From Actinoplanes xinjiangensis (lineage in GTDB: Bacteria; Actinomycetota; Actinomycetes; Mycobacteriales; Micromonosporaceae): a DNA stretch of 64,000 nucleotides. How positions within the stretch are numbered: the stretch's first letter is position 1; every line of letters begins with the position of its first letter. The DNA lies in contig NZ_QGGR01000035.1 in assembly GCF_003148685.1 (NCBI RefSeq), positions 38,625-102,624 on the forward strand. The letters run 5' to 3'. The notes under the pieces were generated by a model. The model did not search any database and was not told where the DNA came from. It saw only the letters and a program-made list of their open reading frames with translations. Both the position numbers and the translations under genes were made by a program. Of the stretch, positions 49,667 through 59,311 are shown piece after piece.

Positions 49667-50416
49667 ATGGCCTGGCTGGAACCACGGCGGTACGCGGCCG
49701 AACTCGAGGCGGAGACGGCCCGGCTCGCCGCCGCGGCCAGCCGCCGCCCACCGGCCGGCCCGGTGCCGGCCTGCCCGGAATGGACGGTGCGTGACCTGGT
49801 CACCCACGTCGGCACCGGCCACCGGTACGCCGCCGGGGTGATCGGGCAGGCCGCCACCACGCCGGTGCCCTACCGGCTCCAGGAGGCACCGGACGACCAG
49901 GCGGCGTGGAGCGGCTGGCTTGCCGGCGGCGCCCGGCTGCTCATCGGCGCCGTCGAGGACCGGGGCTTCGACAGCCGGGCGTGGACGTTCCAGCCGGCAC
50001 ACCAGAGCGCCGGGTTCTGGCTGCGCCGCATGGTGCACGACGAGATCATCCACCGGTTCGACCTGGAGCCGGACGGTGACCTGGGCGCGGACCTGGCCGC
50101 CGACGGCATCGCCGACCTGCTGCTCGTCTTCACCGCCGTGGCCGGGCCGGGCAGCCCGAACGCGCTGTTGCGGCAGCTGACCGGCACCGGTGAGACGCTG
50201 CTGTTCCGGGCCACCGACACGGCCGGCCACTGGCATGTCACGCTCGGCCCGGACGGCCCGGCCTGGCAGGCCGCCGAGGCGCCGGCCGACGTCGTCTGCG
50301 CGGCGCCGGTCCTGGATCTGCTGCTGATCCTCAACCGGCGTCGGGCCCCCGGCGCGGACGCGGTGCACGGCGACCGGGTCCTGCTCGACCGCTGGCTGGA
50401 CCTGACCCGCTTCTGA
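49667..50416 (+). CDS. Mycothiol-dependent maleylpyruvate isomerase-family protein
   Basis: 249 residues, starting 18 bp after the TPR gene; a 12-bp direct repeat (CGTTCTGATGGC, 49641-49652 and 49660-49671) spans the previous stop and this start. The MDMPI N-terminal DinB-like domain is clear: VPACPEWTVRDLVTHVGTGHRYAA and RRMVHDEIIHRFD place the metal-binding His residues (HVGTGH, HD..HR). A C-terminal domain (LLFRATDTAGHWHVTLGPDG) completes the TIGR03083-type protein. Such enzymes use mycothiol, supporting an actinomycete host. The substrate is unknown; it may be read through from the fxs operon. Confidence 0.88.
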   Translation: MAWLEPRRYAAELEAETARLAAAASRRPPAGPVPACPEWTVRDLVTHVGTGHRYAAGVIGQAATTPVPYRLQEAPDDQAAWSGWLAGGARLLIGAVEDRGFDSRAWTFQPAHQSAGFWLRRMVHDEIIHRFDLEPDGDLGADLAADGIADLLLVFTAVAGPGSPNALLRQLTGTGETLLFRATDTAGHWHVTLGPDGPAWQAAEAPADVVCAAPVLDLLLILNRRRAPGADAVHGDRVLLDRWLDLTRF

Positions 50417-50598
50417 TCCCCAGGACACCGCCGGGGTGACCGCCGGCCCGTCATCGCCGTCGGCGGGCGGCCGCGAATCCCTCCACCGCCTATATCGCAG
50501 GTATGACGGCCGGTCCGCAAGATGCCTCCGCGGGCAGACGCGTACGCCCCGCCGGCGGACCTAGCGTTCGAGCCCTCACCGCTTCCGAGGAGGACTCC

Positions 50599-51276
50599 AT
50601 GATCGAACTGCGTGACGTGACCCGCCGGTACGGCGACGGGCCGCCGGCCCTGCGGGACGTGTCGCTGACGATCGCCGCGGGCGAGGCGGTGGCGATCCTC
50701 GGCCCGTCCGGGAGCGGCAAGTCGACCCTGCTCAATCTGGTCGCCGGTCTGGACGCGCCGAGCGCCGGCTCGGTCTCGGTCGCCGGCGTCCGGGTGGACA
50801 CGCTGAGCGAGGCCGGGTCCGCCCGGTACCGCCGCGCCACGATCGGCATGGTGTTCCAGTTCTTCAACCTGCTGGACGATCTGACCGTCGCCGACAACGT
50901 GATGCTGCCGGCCCAGCTGGCCGGGATGTCCCGGGGCGCCGCCGAGCGCCGTGCGGCCGAACTGCTCGGCACGCTCGGGGTGGACCGGCACGCGACCGCC
51001 TATCCGGGCCGGCTGTCCGGCGGCGAACGGCAGCGGGTCGCGGTGGCCCGGGCGCTGATGAACCGGCCGGCGCTGCTGCTGGCCGACGAGCCGACCGGCG
51101 CCCTGGACTCCGCCTCCGGCGAGGACGTGCAGCGCCTGCTCGCCGACCTGCACGCGGACGGGCAGACGATCATCCTGGTCACCCATGACACGGCTCTGGC
51201 GAACGCCTGCGCGACCCGTACGGTGCGGCTCGCCGACGGCCGGATCGCGGCGGACACCCTCGCCGGTGCCCGGTGA
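50599..51276 (+). CDS. ABC transporter ATP-binding protein (MacB/LolD type)
   Basis: 225 residues, ATG 50599 after GAGGAGG. Walker A GPSGSGKST, Q-loop VFQFFNLLDDLT, signature LSGGERQRVA, Walker B LLLADEPTGALD and H-loop VTHD are intact. The short length and DEPTGALD match the MacB/LolD/FtsE group that drives FtsX-like permeases. GTGA overlap with the permease gene. A likely -10 element TAGCGT lies ~35 bp upstream. Confidence 0.96.
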   Translation: MIELRDVTRRYGDGPPALRDVSLTIAAGEAVAILGPSGSGKSTLLNLVAGLDAPSAGSVSVAGVRVDTLSEAGSARYRRATIGMVFQFFNLLDDLTVADNVMLPAQLAGMSRGAAERRAAELLGTLGVDRHATAYPGRLSGGERQRVAVARALMNRPALLLADEPTGALDSASGEDVQRLLADLHADGQTIILVTHDTALANACATRTVRLADGRIAADTLAGAR

Positions 51277-53609
51277 GCGCGCTGGGCCGGGTGGTCCGGT
51301 CCGGTGTCGGCCGCCGCCGGGTGCAGACCGTCGTGATCGGCCTGGTGGTGGCGATCGCGGTCACCTCGTCGGTGCTCGGCGGCACCCTGCTGGTCGCCTC
51401 CACCGCCCCGTTCGACCGGGCGTTCGGCCAGCAGCACGGCGCCCACCTGACCGCCCACTTCGACGCCACGAAGGTCACCGCAGAGCAGCTCGCGGCGTCG
51501 GCGCGGGCGGCCGGGGTGTCCGGGGCGGCCGGGCCGTTCCCGACCGCGACGATCGACCCGGGCGACGGCGACCGCGAGCCGATCGGGCCCCTGCTCGTGG
51601 CCGGGCGGGCCGAGCCGTCCGGCGGCGTCGACGCGGTCACCCTGACCCGCGGCCGGTGGGCCACGAAGCCGGGCGAGATCGTGCTGTTCAGCGACGGCCG
51701 GTTCGCCGGCGGCTCACGGGCCGTCGGCCGGGTGTGGACACTGGAGGACCTGCCCGGCGCCCCGGCCCTGACGATCGTCGGCCTGGCCCGGTCGATCAGC
51801 GGGACCGCCGGCGGGTGGGTGGTCCCCGAGCAGATCGCCGCCCTGCGCCCGGACGGCTATCAGATGCTGTACCGGTTCACCGCGGCCGGCACCGGCGCGC
51901 AGGTCGACGCCGGGCGTGCCGCGGTGGCCGCGACCCTGCCGGCCGGTGCGCTGACCGCGTCCCGGTCGTGGCTGACCACCCGGCAGGAGGCGGCCGGTGA
52001 GGCGGCCCTGTTCGTGCCGTTCCTGATGGCGTTCGGGGTGATCGGCCTGGCGATGGCGGTGCTGATCGTCGGCAATGTGATCGCCGGGGCGGTCAGCACC
52101 GGCACCCACCGGATCGGCGTTCTCAAGGCGCTCGGCTTCTCCCCCGGCCAGGTGGTGCGCGCCCATCTGGCGCAGGCGCTGATCCCGGCCTCGGTGGGTG
52201 CGCTGCTCGGGCTGGTGGCCGGCAACGCGATTGCCGCCCCGGTGCTGTCGCAGACCAACGACGTCTACGGCACCAGCGACTCCGGGGTGGAGCCGTGGGT
52301 GGACGCCGCGGTGCTCGCCGGGGTCCTCGGCCTGGTCGCGGTGACCGCCCTGGTGGCGGCGTCGCGGGCCGGGCGGCTGCGCACCGTGGACGCCCTCGCC
52401 GTCGGCCGGACCCCGTCGGCCGGGCGCGGGCGGTGGGCGGCCCGGCTGACCGCGCGGATCCCGCTGCCCCGGCCGGTGACACTGGGCCTGGCCCATCCGT
52501 TCGCCCGGCCGGTACGGTCGGCGACGATCGTCGCGGCGATCGCGTTCGGCACCGCGGCCGTCGTGTTCTCGGTCGGCCTGGCCGCCTCGCTGCAGCGGGT
52601 CCAGGATGCGGAGGGCCTCGCCGACGTGATGGTGGAGGCGGGTCAGCGCGAGGGCCGGGACCGGGTCGAGCGCCCGGCCGGGACGTCGATGGACACCGCA
52701 GCGGTGCTGGGTGCCATCACGGCGCAGGCCGGCACCCGGGGCTATTGCGGCACGGTCCGCGCGCCGGTGAGCACACCCGCTCTCACCGGCGAGCTGGAGG
52801 CCCTGGCCACCAGCGGCGGGAACTGCGCGGACTCGTACCGGCTGGTGAACGGGACCTGGTACACCGGGCCCGGCCAGATGGTCGTCGCCACCCCGTTCCT
52901 GACCCGCACCGGCACCGCGGTCGGCGACACGGTCACGCTGACGTCCGGCGGTGTCCCGGTGGCCGTCCGGATCGTCGGTGAGGCCTTCAACACCGAGCAC
53001 GACGGTCTCCAGATCCTCACCCCGATCGAGACCCTGACGGCCGCCCAGCCGCAGCTGCGGCCCCGCGAGTTCCGGGTCTACCTGACCCCCGGCACCGACG
53101 TGACGCACTACAGCGACGAGCTGGACGTCGCCCTGGCACCGCTGGGTGCTTTCGTCGGCATGGCCGAGCGCGGCACCCCCGAGGCCATCCTGATCATCAA
53201 CGGGCTGACCGCGCTGTTGTCGCTGCTGCTCGTGGCCGTCGCCGCTCTGGGCGTGCTGAACACGGTCGTCCTGGAGACCCGGGAGCGGGTGCACGACCTC
53301 GGTGTCCACAAGGCGCTCGGGATGGCGCCGCGGCAGACGATCGCCATGGTGATCGCGTCGGTCGTGGTCACCGGGTTGATCGGCGGGGCGCTCGGCGCAC
53401 CGGCCGGGCTGCTGCTGCAGCGGACGATCGTGGCCGAGATGGGCTGGTCGGCGGGCTTCCGGCTGCCGGAGTCGGTGCTCGACACCTACCACCCGGCGAC
53501 CCTCGTGGTGTTCGGCCTCGGTGGGCTGGTGATCGCGGTGCTGGGTGCGCTGCTGCTGGCCGGCTGGGCGGCCCGTACCCAGACCGCCACGGCGCTGCGC
53601 ACCGAGTAG
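51273..53609 (+). CDS. FtsX-like ABC transporter permease
   Basis: 778 residues from GTG 51273. One N-terminal helix (VQTVVIGLVVAIAVTSSVLGG), an extracytoplasmic domain, a first FtsX core (LFVPFLMAFGVIGLAMAVLIVGNVIAGAV, HRIGVLKALGFSPGQVVRAHL), a second extracytoplasmic domain and a second FtsX core (ALLSLLLVAVAALGVLNTVVLE, DLGVHKALGMAPRQTIAMV). The ten-helix two-core layout is that of actinobacterial MacB-like exporters. It works with the ATPase encoded just upstream; the substrate is unknown (often antimicrobial peptides or lipoproteins in this family). Confidence 0.94.
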   Translation: MSALGRVVRSGVGRRRVQTVVIGLVVAIAVTSSVLGGTLLVASTAPFDRAFGQQHGAHLTAHFDATKVTAEQLAASARAAGVSGAAGPFPTATIDPGDGDREPIGPLLVAGRAEPSGGVDAVTLTRGRWATKPGEIVLFSDGRFAGGSRAVGRVWTLEDLPGAPALTIVGLARSISGTAGGWVVPEQIAALRPDGYQMLYRFTAAGTGAQVDAGRAAVAATLPAGALTASRSWLTTRQEAAGEAALFVPFLMAFGVIGLAMAVLIVGNVIAGAVSTGTHRIGVLKALGFSPGQVVRAHLAQALIPASVGALLGLVAGNAIAAPVLSQTNDVYGTSDSGVEPWVDAAVLAGVLGLVAVTALVAASRAGRLRTVDALAVGRTPSAGRGRWAARLTARIPLPRPVTLGLAHPFARPVRSATIVAAIAFGTAAVVFSVGLAASLQRVQDAEGLADVMVEAGQREGRDRVERPAGTSMDTAAVLGAITAQAGTRGYCGTVRAPVSTPALTGELEALATSGGNCADSYRLVNGTWYTGPGQMVVATPFLTRTGTAVGDTVTLTSGGVPVAVRIVGEAFNTEHDGLQILTPIETLTAAQPQLRPREFRVYLTPGTDVTHYSDELDVALAPLGAFVGMAERGTPEAILIINGLTALLSLLLVAVAALGVLNTVVLETRERVHDLGVHKALGMAPRQTIAMVIASVVVTGLIGGALGAPAGLLLQRTIVAEMGWSAGFRLPESVLDTYHPATLVVFGLGGLVIAVLGALLLAGWAARTQTATALRTE

Positions 53610-53624
53610 GCGGGGCCGGCGGGA

Positions 53625-54533
53625 TCAGTGCCGGGCGGCGGCCAGCGGCCGCCCGGCGACCAGCCAGTGCAGCACCTCGGGCAGGACCTCGACCGCGCCG
53701 AAATGCGCCGTCGACGCCTGCACCTGGATCTCCGCGTGCGGGATCTGCTCGGCCAGCCAGCGGGCGTGGCTGACCGGGGAGAAGTTGTCGTCGGCGCCGT
53801 GCCACAGCAGCACCGGGACGGTGATCTCGCCGAGCCGGAAGCCCCACGCCGACCGGAACGCCGCGACGTCGTCGATCCAGCCGAACGGGCCCTGCGCGAA
53901 GGCCTCCACATACGTCTGGGTGAGCAGCCGCCGGATCGCGATGTCGTCGACGACCTGACGGTCCGGTGCGGTCATCTGGCGGCGGATGTTGTCGACCATG
54001 AACTCCGGGTCGCGGCGGGCCCGGTCGGCCAGCAGCCGCAGCCGCTCGACGTGTTTGGGCCAGTCGTTGTCGGCCGTCTCATACTCCCGGACGTTGCCGT
54101 CGGTCATCCCGTTGAGCCAGTCGAGACCCTCGGCGTCGGACGGGGCGATCCCGACGAGCACCGCGGTGCGGCTCACCCGGCGGGGCAGCCGGGCGGCCGC
54201 GGCGAGTGCGTGCGGGCCCCCGCCGGAGCGGCCGACGACCGCGAACCGGTCCAGGCCGAGACTGTCGGCGATGGCCGCGATGTCCTGGGCGGCGTCGGCG
54301 ACGGATCGTTTGGGATGGCGGGTGGAGCCGCCGTAGCCGGGCCGGTCGTAGCTGATCAGCTGGATACCGAGCCGGTAGAGGACGCTGCCGCGGGGCCGTG
54401 GACCGATCCGGCTGCCGGGCGAACCGTGCAGCAGGAAGACCGGCGAACCGGCCGGGTGCCCGGTGACGTCGAACGTGAGGACGCGGCCGTCCGGGGTCTC
54501 GATCTGATGTCGGCTCACCCGGTCCTGGGACAC
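53625..54533 (-). CDS. Alpha/beta hydrolase
   Basis: 302 residues from GTG 54533 (AGGGAG 5 nt upstream; the frame extends 14 codons further). Alpha/beta hydrolase motifs: oxyanion-hole HGSPGSR, SYDRPGYGGSTRHPKRSVADAAQDI, nucleophile elbow VGRSGGGPHAL, acid in LLWHGADDNFSP and catalytic His in TAHFGAVEVLPEVLHW. Cytoplasmic, no signal peptide. Substrate unknown. Convergent with the ABC permease gene (15 bp between stops) and divergent from hsdM. Confidence 0.92.
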   Translation of the reverse strand: MSQDRVSRHQIETPDGRVLTFDVTGHPAGSPVFLLHGSPGSRIGPRPRGSVLYRLGIQLISYDRPGYGGSTRHPKRSVADAAQDIAAIADSLGLDRFAVVGRSGGGPHALAAAARLPRRVSRTAVLVGIAPSDAEGLDWLNGMTDGNVREYETADNDWPKHVERLRLLADRARRDPEFMVDNIRRQMTAPDRQVVDDIAIRRLLTQTYVEAFAQGPFGWIDDVAAFRSAWGFRLGEITVPVLLWHGADDNFSPVSHARWLAEQIPHAEIQVQASTAHFGAVEVLPEVLHWLVAGRPLAAARH

Positions 54534-54792
54534 GCGCACTCCCTGTCCATCGATCGATGCCGCAGCGAGCGACAATGCCAGCGTATTTCATTGACCGTTG
54601 TCACCGGAACGGTCTGGAAGACCAGGTCTTCCCACCGATTACGGCCCGATTCTGACACGGCGCGGATTTCCGGTGGGTGAAATCGCCCGCGTGCCGCCAG
54701 GTGGTACGTACCGGAGTGTCCCCGCGGTTCGACGTACGGTACGGGTTCTCCCGCGACGAAACGCGCCGGAACACGACGGAGACGGAGAATCG

Positions 54793-56217
54793 GTGGCCAC
54801 TGGCAAGCAGATCCAGGACGTGCTGTGGAAGGCGGCGAACAAGCTGCGCGGCTCGGTGGACGCCGCCCAGTACAAGGAGTTCGTTCTCGGCCTGGTCTTC
54901 CTCAAGTACGTCTCGGACACCGCCGGCAGCGTGTTCCGGGTGCCGGCGACCGCCCGCTGGGAGCGTCTGGCCGGGCACACCGGCGGCCGGGTGGGCACCC
55001 TGCTGGACGCCGCGATGGACGCGATCATGCGGGAGAACCCGGCACTGTCCGGGGTGCTGCCGCGGATCTTCGACCGCGACAACGTCGACCAGGACCGGCT
55101 GCGGGAGCTGGTCGCGGTGATCGGCGACGCCCGGTTCACCGGTGCCGGTGACCGCCCGGCCCAGGACGTGCTCGGCGAGGTGTACGAGTACTTCCTGGAG
55201 CGGTTCGCCCGCGCCGAGGGCAAGCGGGCCGGCGAGTTCTACACCCCGGCGAGCGTGGTGAAACTGCTCGTCGAGGTGCTGCGGCCGGCCCGGGGGCGGG
55301 TCTACGACCCGTGCTGCGGTTCCGGTGGGATGTTCGTGCAGGCGGGCCGGGAGCAGCACACCGGTGACCTCACGTTCGCCGGTCAGGAGGCCAACGAGCG
55401 GACCTGGCGGCTGGCGAAGATGAACCTGGCGATCCACGGCATCGACCCGCACGGTCTCGGCGACCGCTGGGCCGACACGCTCGCCGACGACCGGCATCCC
55501 GGGCTGCGCGCCGACTTCGTGCTGGCGAACCCGCCGTTCAACATGAGCGACTGGCCGCGCCGGGAGGACGATCCGCGCTGGCGGTACGGGCTGCCGCCGC
55601 GGGGCAACGCCAACTACGCCTGGCTCCAGCACATCATCGCGAAACTCGGTGACCACGGCAGTGCCGGTGTGGTGCTGGCGAACGGCTCGATGTCGTCGCG
55701 GCTGGCCGGCGAGGGTGCGATCCGCCGCTCGATCGTCGAGGACGACCTGGTGGAGTGCATGGTGGCGCTGCCACCGAACCTGTTCCGCACCACCGCGATC
55801 CCGGCGTGCGTCTGGTTCCTGTCGCGCGACAAGCGGGACCGGCGCGGGCAGGTGCTGTTCATCGACGCCCGCGGGCTCGGCACGATGACCGGCCGCACCG
55901 AGCGCGTCCTGACCGACGCCGACATCGGGCGCGTCGCCGGCACGTTCCACGCGTGGCGAAATGCGAAGAGCGGACCCGGGCAGGGGTACGAGGACACGCC
56001 CGGCTTCTGCCACACGGCGGACCTCGACGAGATCCGGGCCCGCGACCACGCGCTCAGTCCCGGCCGCTACGTGGGCGCGGCCGGATCCGGGCACGATCCG
56101 GCCGCCGAGCCGCTGCCGGACCGGATCACCCGGCTCACCAAGGAGCTGGAGGCCTGCCTGGACGAGTCGCGCCGCCGTGAGGACGTGCTCCGCGAGCGGC
56201 TGAAGGATCTGCGGTGA
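54793..56217 (+). CDS. hsdM: Type I restriction-modification methyltransferase subunit
   Basis: 474 residues from GTG 54793, GGAG upstream. N-terminal HsdM_N helical domain (KQIQDVLWKAANKLRGSVDA, KEFVLGLVFLKYVSD), then the N6-adenine methyltransferase domain with EFYTPASVVKLLVEVL, SAM-binding DPCCGSGGMF and catalytic NPPF (LANPPFNMSDW). The C-terminus is a coiled-coil (ITRLTKELEACLDESRRRED) for HsdS contact. It methylates adenine at the site chosen by HsdS. GTGA overlap with hsdS. No hsdR gene is adjacent. Confidence 0.96.
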   Translation: MATGKQIQDVLWKAANKLRGSVDAAQYKEFVLGLVFLKYVSDTAGSVFRVPATARWERLAGHTGGRVGTLLDAAMDAIMRENPALSGVLPRIFDRDNVDQDRLRELVAVIGDARFTGAGDRPAQDVLGEVYEYFLERFARAEGKRAGEFYTPASVVKLLVEVLRPARGRVYDPCCGSGGMFVQAGREQHTGDLTFAGQEANERTWRLAKMNLAIHGIDPHGLGDRWADTLADDRHPGLRADFVLANPPFNMSDWPRREDDPRWRYGLPPRGNANYAWLQHIIAKLGDHGSAGVVLANGSMSSRLAGEGAIRRSIVEDDLVECMVALPPNLFRTTAIPACVWFLSRDKRDRRGQVLFIDARGLGTMTGRTERVLTDADIGRVAGTFHAWRNAKSGPGQGYEDTPGFCHTADLDEIRARDHALSPGRYVGAAGSGHDPAAEPLPDRITRLTKELEACLDESRRREDVLRERLKDLR

Positions 56218-57470
56218 CCCGTCGTCCGTACCGTGAGCTGGTGGTCCATGCCCGTGGCGGCGGCTGGGGCACGGACCGGGAGATCGACGGTCACGACCCG
56301 GTCGCGGTGATCCGGGGCACCGATTTCGCGGCGGTGCGCTCCGGGCGTACCGATGCCGTCCCGCGCCGTTGGGAGAAACGCAGCCTGATCGCACCGCGGC
56401 GGGTGCGGCCCGGCGACGTCCTGCTGGAGATCTCCGGCGGCAGCGCCGCCCGCGGCCAGACCACCGGCCGGTCGCTGTTCGTCGGCCCGGACGTGCTGCC
56501 GGCGTTCGAGGTCCCGGTGATCCCGGCGAGTTTCTGCCGCCTCGTCCGGTTCGACCCCACCGTGGTCGACCCCCGGTACGCCTACTACGGCCTGCGGGAC
56601 ATGTATCTGTCCGGGCGGGCCGGCGACTACGAGAACCAGTCGACCGGGATCAGCAACTTCCAGTTCGGGCGGTTCCTCGACGCCGAACTGCTGCGGGTGC
56701 CCCCGCTGGACGAGCAGCGCCGGATCGTCGCCGTGCTGTCCGCCCTGGACGACAAGATCGAGATCAACGACCGGGTGGTGACGGCGTACGAGGAGCTGCT
56801 GCGCGCCGAGTTCCAGGCCCTGACCGGCACCGGTGGCGCTTCCGTCCCGGTCACCGATCTGGTCGACTTCAACCCGCGGACCGCGCGGCCGGACCCCGCC
56901 GGTGCGCCGTACGTCGACATGGCCGCCCTGCCCACCCATGTCGCCGGGATCCGGTCCTGGTCGCATCGCCCGCCGCGTGGTGGCAGCCGGTTCCGCAACG
57001 GCGACACGCTGCTGGCCCGGATCACCCCGTGCCTGGAGAACGGCAAGACCGGCTACGTCGACTTCCTCGCCCCGGACGAGACGGCGACCGGGTCGGGCGA
57101 GTTCATCGTGCTCCGGGCCCGTCCGGGCGTGCCGCCGCAGTTCCCGTACTTCCTGGCCCGCGACGACCGGTTCCGCGGCCATGCCGTGCGCAAGATGGCC
57201 GGGTCGTCGGGCCGGCAGCGGGTGAGCGCCACCGACGCCGCCGACTTCCGGATCAGCACACCGGACCCGCAGCGCCTGGCCGCGTTCGGTGAGCGGGCCG
57301 GCGCGGCGTTCGCGCACATGGCCGCCCTGCTCACCGAGGTGCGGGCGCTGGAGGCGCTGCGGGACACGGTGCTACCGGAACTGATGGCGGGACGTCAGCC
57401 CTTGCCGGCTCCGGCGCCGGCCTGCACCAGCGACGGGACCGAGGACGCCGGATCGAGCGTGTACGAGTAG
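56214..57470 (+). CDS. hsdS: Type I restriction-modification specificity subunit
   Basis: 418 residues from GTG 56214. Two target-recognition domains are visible, each followed by a conserved helix: TRD1 to ~165, then LDEQRRIVAVLSALDDKIEINDRVVTAYEELL; TRD2 (~215-345, GDTLLARITPCLENGKTG, FRNG), then a second helix region ending ALRDTVLPELMAG. The normal protein end is near that point; the last ~23 residues (PLPAPAPACTSDGTEDAG) are read from DNA antisense to the pectate lyase 3' end, with 76 bp of overlap. The native 3' end was probably lost at this junction. Confidence 0.92.
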   Translation: MTRRPYRELVVHARGGGWGTDREIDGHDPVAVIRGTDFAAVRSGRTDAVPRRWEKRSLIAPRRVRPGDVLLEISGGSAARGQTTGRSLFVGPDVLPAFEVPVIPASFCRLVRFDPTVVDPRYAYYGLRDMYLSGRAGDYENQSTGISNFQFGRFLDAELLRVPPLDEQRRIVAVLSALDDKIEINDRVVTAYEELLRAEFQALTGTGGASVPVTDLVDFNPRTARPDPAGAPYVDMAALPTHVAGIRSWSHRPPRGGSRFRNGDTLLARITPCLENGKTGYVDFLAPDETATGSGEFIVLRARPGVPPQFPYFLARDDRFRGHAVRKMAGSSGRQRVSATDAADFRISTPDPQRLAAFGERAGAAFAHMAALLTEVRALEALRDTVLPELMAGRQPLPAPAPACTSDGTEDAGSSVYE

Positions 57471-58342
57471 TAGGTACGCGGTTCGGCGACGGCCCCGCCA
57501 GCCTGGCACGGGCCGGAGCCGGTGAACACGTTCGACCGCTGGACGAGACGGCCGGGACCGCTGTCGGCGTAACCGCCGGTGGAGAAGCAGGGGTACGGCA
57601 CCGCGGTGAAGTGGTTGCCCTCGACCACCACGCCGGCGTTCATGGTGGACGCCACCCCGTACAGCTCGTTGCCGTCGAACCAGTTGTTGTAGACGTGCAC
57701 CGGCTCACCGAAACGGACCCGCGGATGCCGCTGCCGGGATCCGTCGAACCAGTTGTGGTGGATGCTGACCTTCAGGTGGCCGATGTCGGTGGAGGCGGCG
57801 CCGTCGGAGTGGCCGATCAGCATGCTCTTGTCGGTGCCCGCGAAGTGGTTCCACGACACGGTCACGTAGTCGGCGCCCCGCACGATGTCGATCGACCCGT
57901 CCACCGGCGTGCGGAAGGTGTTGTGGTGGATCCAGATGTGGTGCGACTGCTGACCGACATTGATCGCGTCGTCCTCGGCGTCGACGAACGTCAGGTTCCG
58001 CACGATCACGTTGGACGACTTGTAGAAGTCGAAGCCGCCACCACGGATCGTCGGGTTGCCGCCGATGCCGACGATCGTCTTGTTCGGGCGTACCCCCTGT
58101 TTGCTGGTGATGTCGATGGTCCCGGACACCTGGATGGTCAGGTGGCCGACCGTGTCGATGGCGTCGAGCAGCTCGTCGGTGGTGTCCACGGTGACGGTCG
58201 GCCCGGCGATCCCGCCGGTGGTGGTGGCCAGGCCGAGCGCGGCGACCGACGCGAATCCGTCGACCGTGGGCGCCGCCTGGGCGGGCGCCGCCGCCACCAG
58301 TACCGATGCGGCGGCCAGCACGGCCGCGAGGGCGATTCTCAT
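57395..58342 (-). CDS. Secreted pectate lyase, PL1 family (copy 1 of 4)
   Basis: 315 residues from ATG 58342 (ATGA overlap with the upstream copy). The signal peptide (MRIALAAVLAAASVLVAAAP) is followed directly by the PL1 beta-helix: VTVDTTDELLDAIDTVGHLT, TIVGIGGNPTIRGGGFDF, HHIWIHHNTF, YVTVSWNHFAG, and SRQRHPRVRFGEPVHVYNNW containing the catalytic RxPxxRF Arg. Asp residues in DAEDDAINV and DGSIDIVRG are the usual Ca2+ ligands. It cleaves polygalacturonate. It has no extra binding domain. The 3' end overlaps hsdS. Confidence 0.95.
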   Translation of the reverse strand: MRIALAAVLAAASVLVAAAPAQAAPTVDGFASVAALGLATTTGGIAGPTVTVDTTDELLDAIDTVGHLTIQVSGTIDITSKQGVRPNKTIVGIGGNPTIRGGGFDFYKSSNVIVRNLTFVDAEDDAINVGQQSHHIWIHHNTFRTPVDGSIDIVRGADYVTVSWNHFAGTDKSMLIGHSDGAASTDIGHLKVSIHHNWFDGSRQRHPRVRFGEPVHVYNNWFDGNELYGVASTMNAGVVVEGNHFTAVPYPCFSTGGYADSGPGRLVQRSNVFTGSGPCQAGGAVAEPRTYYSYTLDPASSVPSLVQAGAGAGKG

Positions 58343-59304
58343 CGGCCGACCCCCGCGCCCGCGGTGACCAGCGCCGGCACGTTCGCGGCCGGGTCCAGGG
58401 TGTACGGGTAGAAGGTGCGCGGCTCGGTCACCGTGCCACCGGCCTCGCACGGTCCGGAGTTGACGAACACGTTGGCCCGCTGGACCAGGCGGCCCGGGTT
58501 GCTCTCGGCGTAGCCGCCGGTGGAGTGGCACGGGAAGGCGACGTTCTCGAAGTAGTTGCCCTCGGCCACGACTCCGGCGTTCTCGGTGGACGCGATGCCG
58601 TAGGCCCCCACGTTGTCGTAGTAGTTGTTGTAGACGTGCACCGGCTCGCCGAAGCGGACCCGCGGGTGGCGCTGGTTGGAGCCGTCGAACCAGTTGTGGT
58701 GGTAACTGACCCGCAGGTAGCCGATGTCGTCGCGGTAGTTGTCGGAGTGGCCGAGCAGCATGGTCTTGTCGGTGCCGCGGAAGACGTTCCAGGAGACCGT
58801 GACGAAGGTCGACTTGCGCTTGATGTCGAGCGAGCCGTCGTACCCGGGCCCGAATTCGTTGTGGTCGATCCACACGTGGTGGGCGCCGTTGGTGACGCTG
58901 ATCGAGTCGTCGTCGGCGTCGGTGAACCTGATGTTGCGGATGATCACGTTGTTGCCGGGCCGCGTCGTGGTGCCCAGTTGGAGGCCGCCGCCGGTGATCT
59001 CGGCGTTCGACCCGACGCCGAGGATGCTCTTGTTGGCGACGACGGTGATCATGCTGCCCGTCGCGATCCGGCCGGAGACCAGGATGGTGTACGGGGTGTT
59101 CGCGCCGGCGTAGCGGGCCAGGTCGGCGGCGGTGGTCACGGTGACGGTCGGGCCGGCCGCGCCGCCGGTGGTGCCGGCGAGCCCGAGCCCGGCGACCGAG
59201 GCGAAGCCGTCCGGAGCCCCGGGCGGGGCGGCCGCCGCGGCGGCGGGCAGTGGCAGGGTCACCACGAGGGCGAGGCCGAGAACGGTGGGGATGAGCCGTT
59301 TCAT
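58339..59304 (-). CDS. Secreted pectate lyase, PL1 family (copy 2 of 4)
   Basis: 321 residues from ATG 59304. The signal peptide (MKRLIPTVLGLALVVTLPLP) precedes a single catalytic domain with SILGVGSNAEITGGGL, DADDDSISVTNGAHHVWIDH, FVTVSWNVFRG and SNQRHPRVRFGEPVHVYNNY. It is closely related to copy 1, including the end YPYTLDPAANVPALVTAGAG, so tandem duplication is likely. It lies 7 bp downstream of copy 3's stop and is coupled to copy 1 by ATGA. Confidence 0.95.
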   Translation of the reverse strand: MKRLIPTVLGLALVVTLPLPAAAAAAPPGAPDGFASVAGLGLAGTTGGAAGPTVTVTTAADLARYAGANTPYTILVSGRIATGSMITVVANKSILGVGSNAEITGGGLQLGTTTRPGNNVIIRNIRFTDADDDSISVTNGAHHVWIDHNEFGPGYDGSLDIKRKSTFVTVSWNVFRGTDKTMLLGHSDNYRDDIGYLRVSYHHNWFDGSNQRHPRVRFGEPVHVYNNYYDNVGAYGIASTENAGVVAEGNYFENVAFPCHSTGGYAESNPGRLVQRANVFVNSGPCEAGGTVTEPRTFYPYTLDPAANVPALVTAGAGVGR

Positions 59305-59311
59305 GGCGGGG

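Noticed and set aside
46538..50428. 1296-codon minus-strand frame opposite the TPR gene
   Set aside because: Its length comes only from GC bias; it is antisense to MinD, NB-ARC and TPR motifs and has no motifs of its own.
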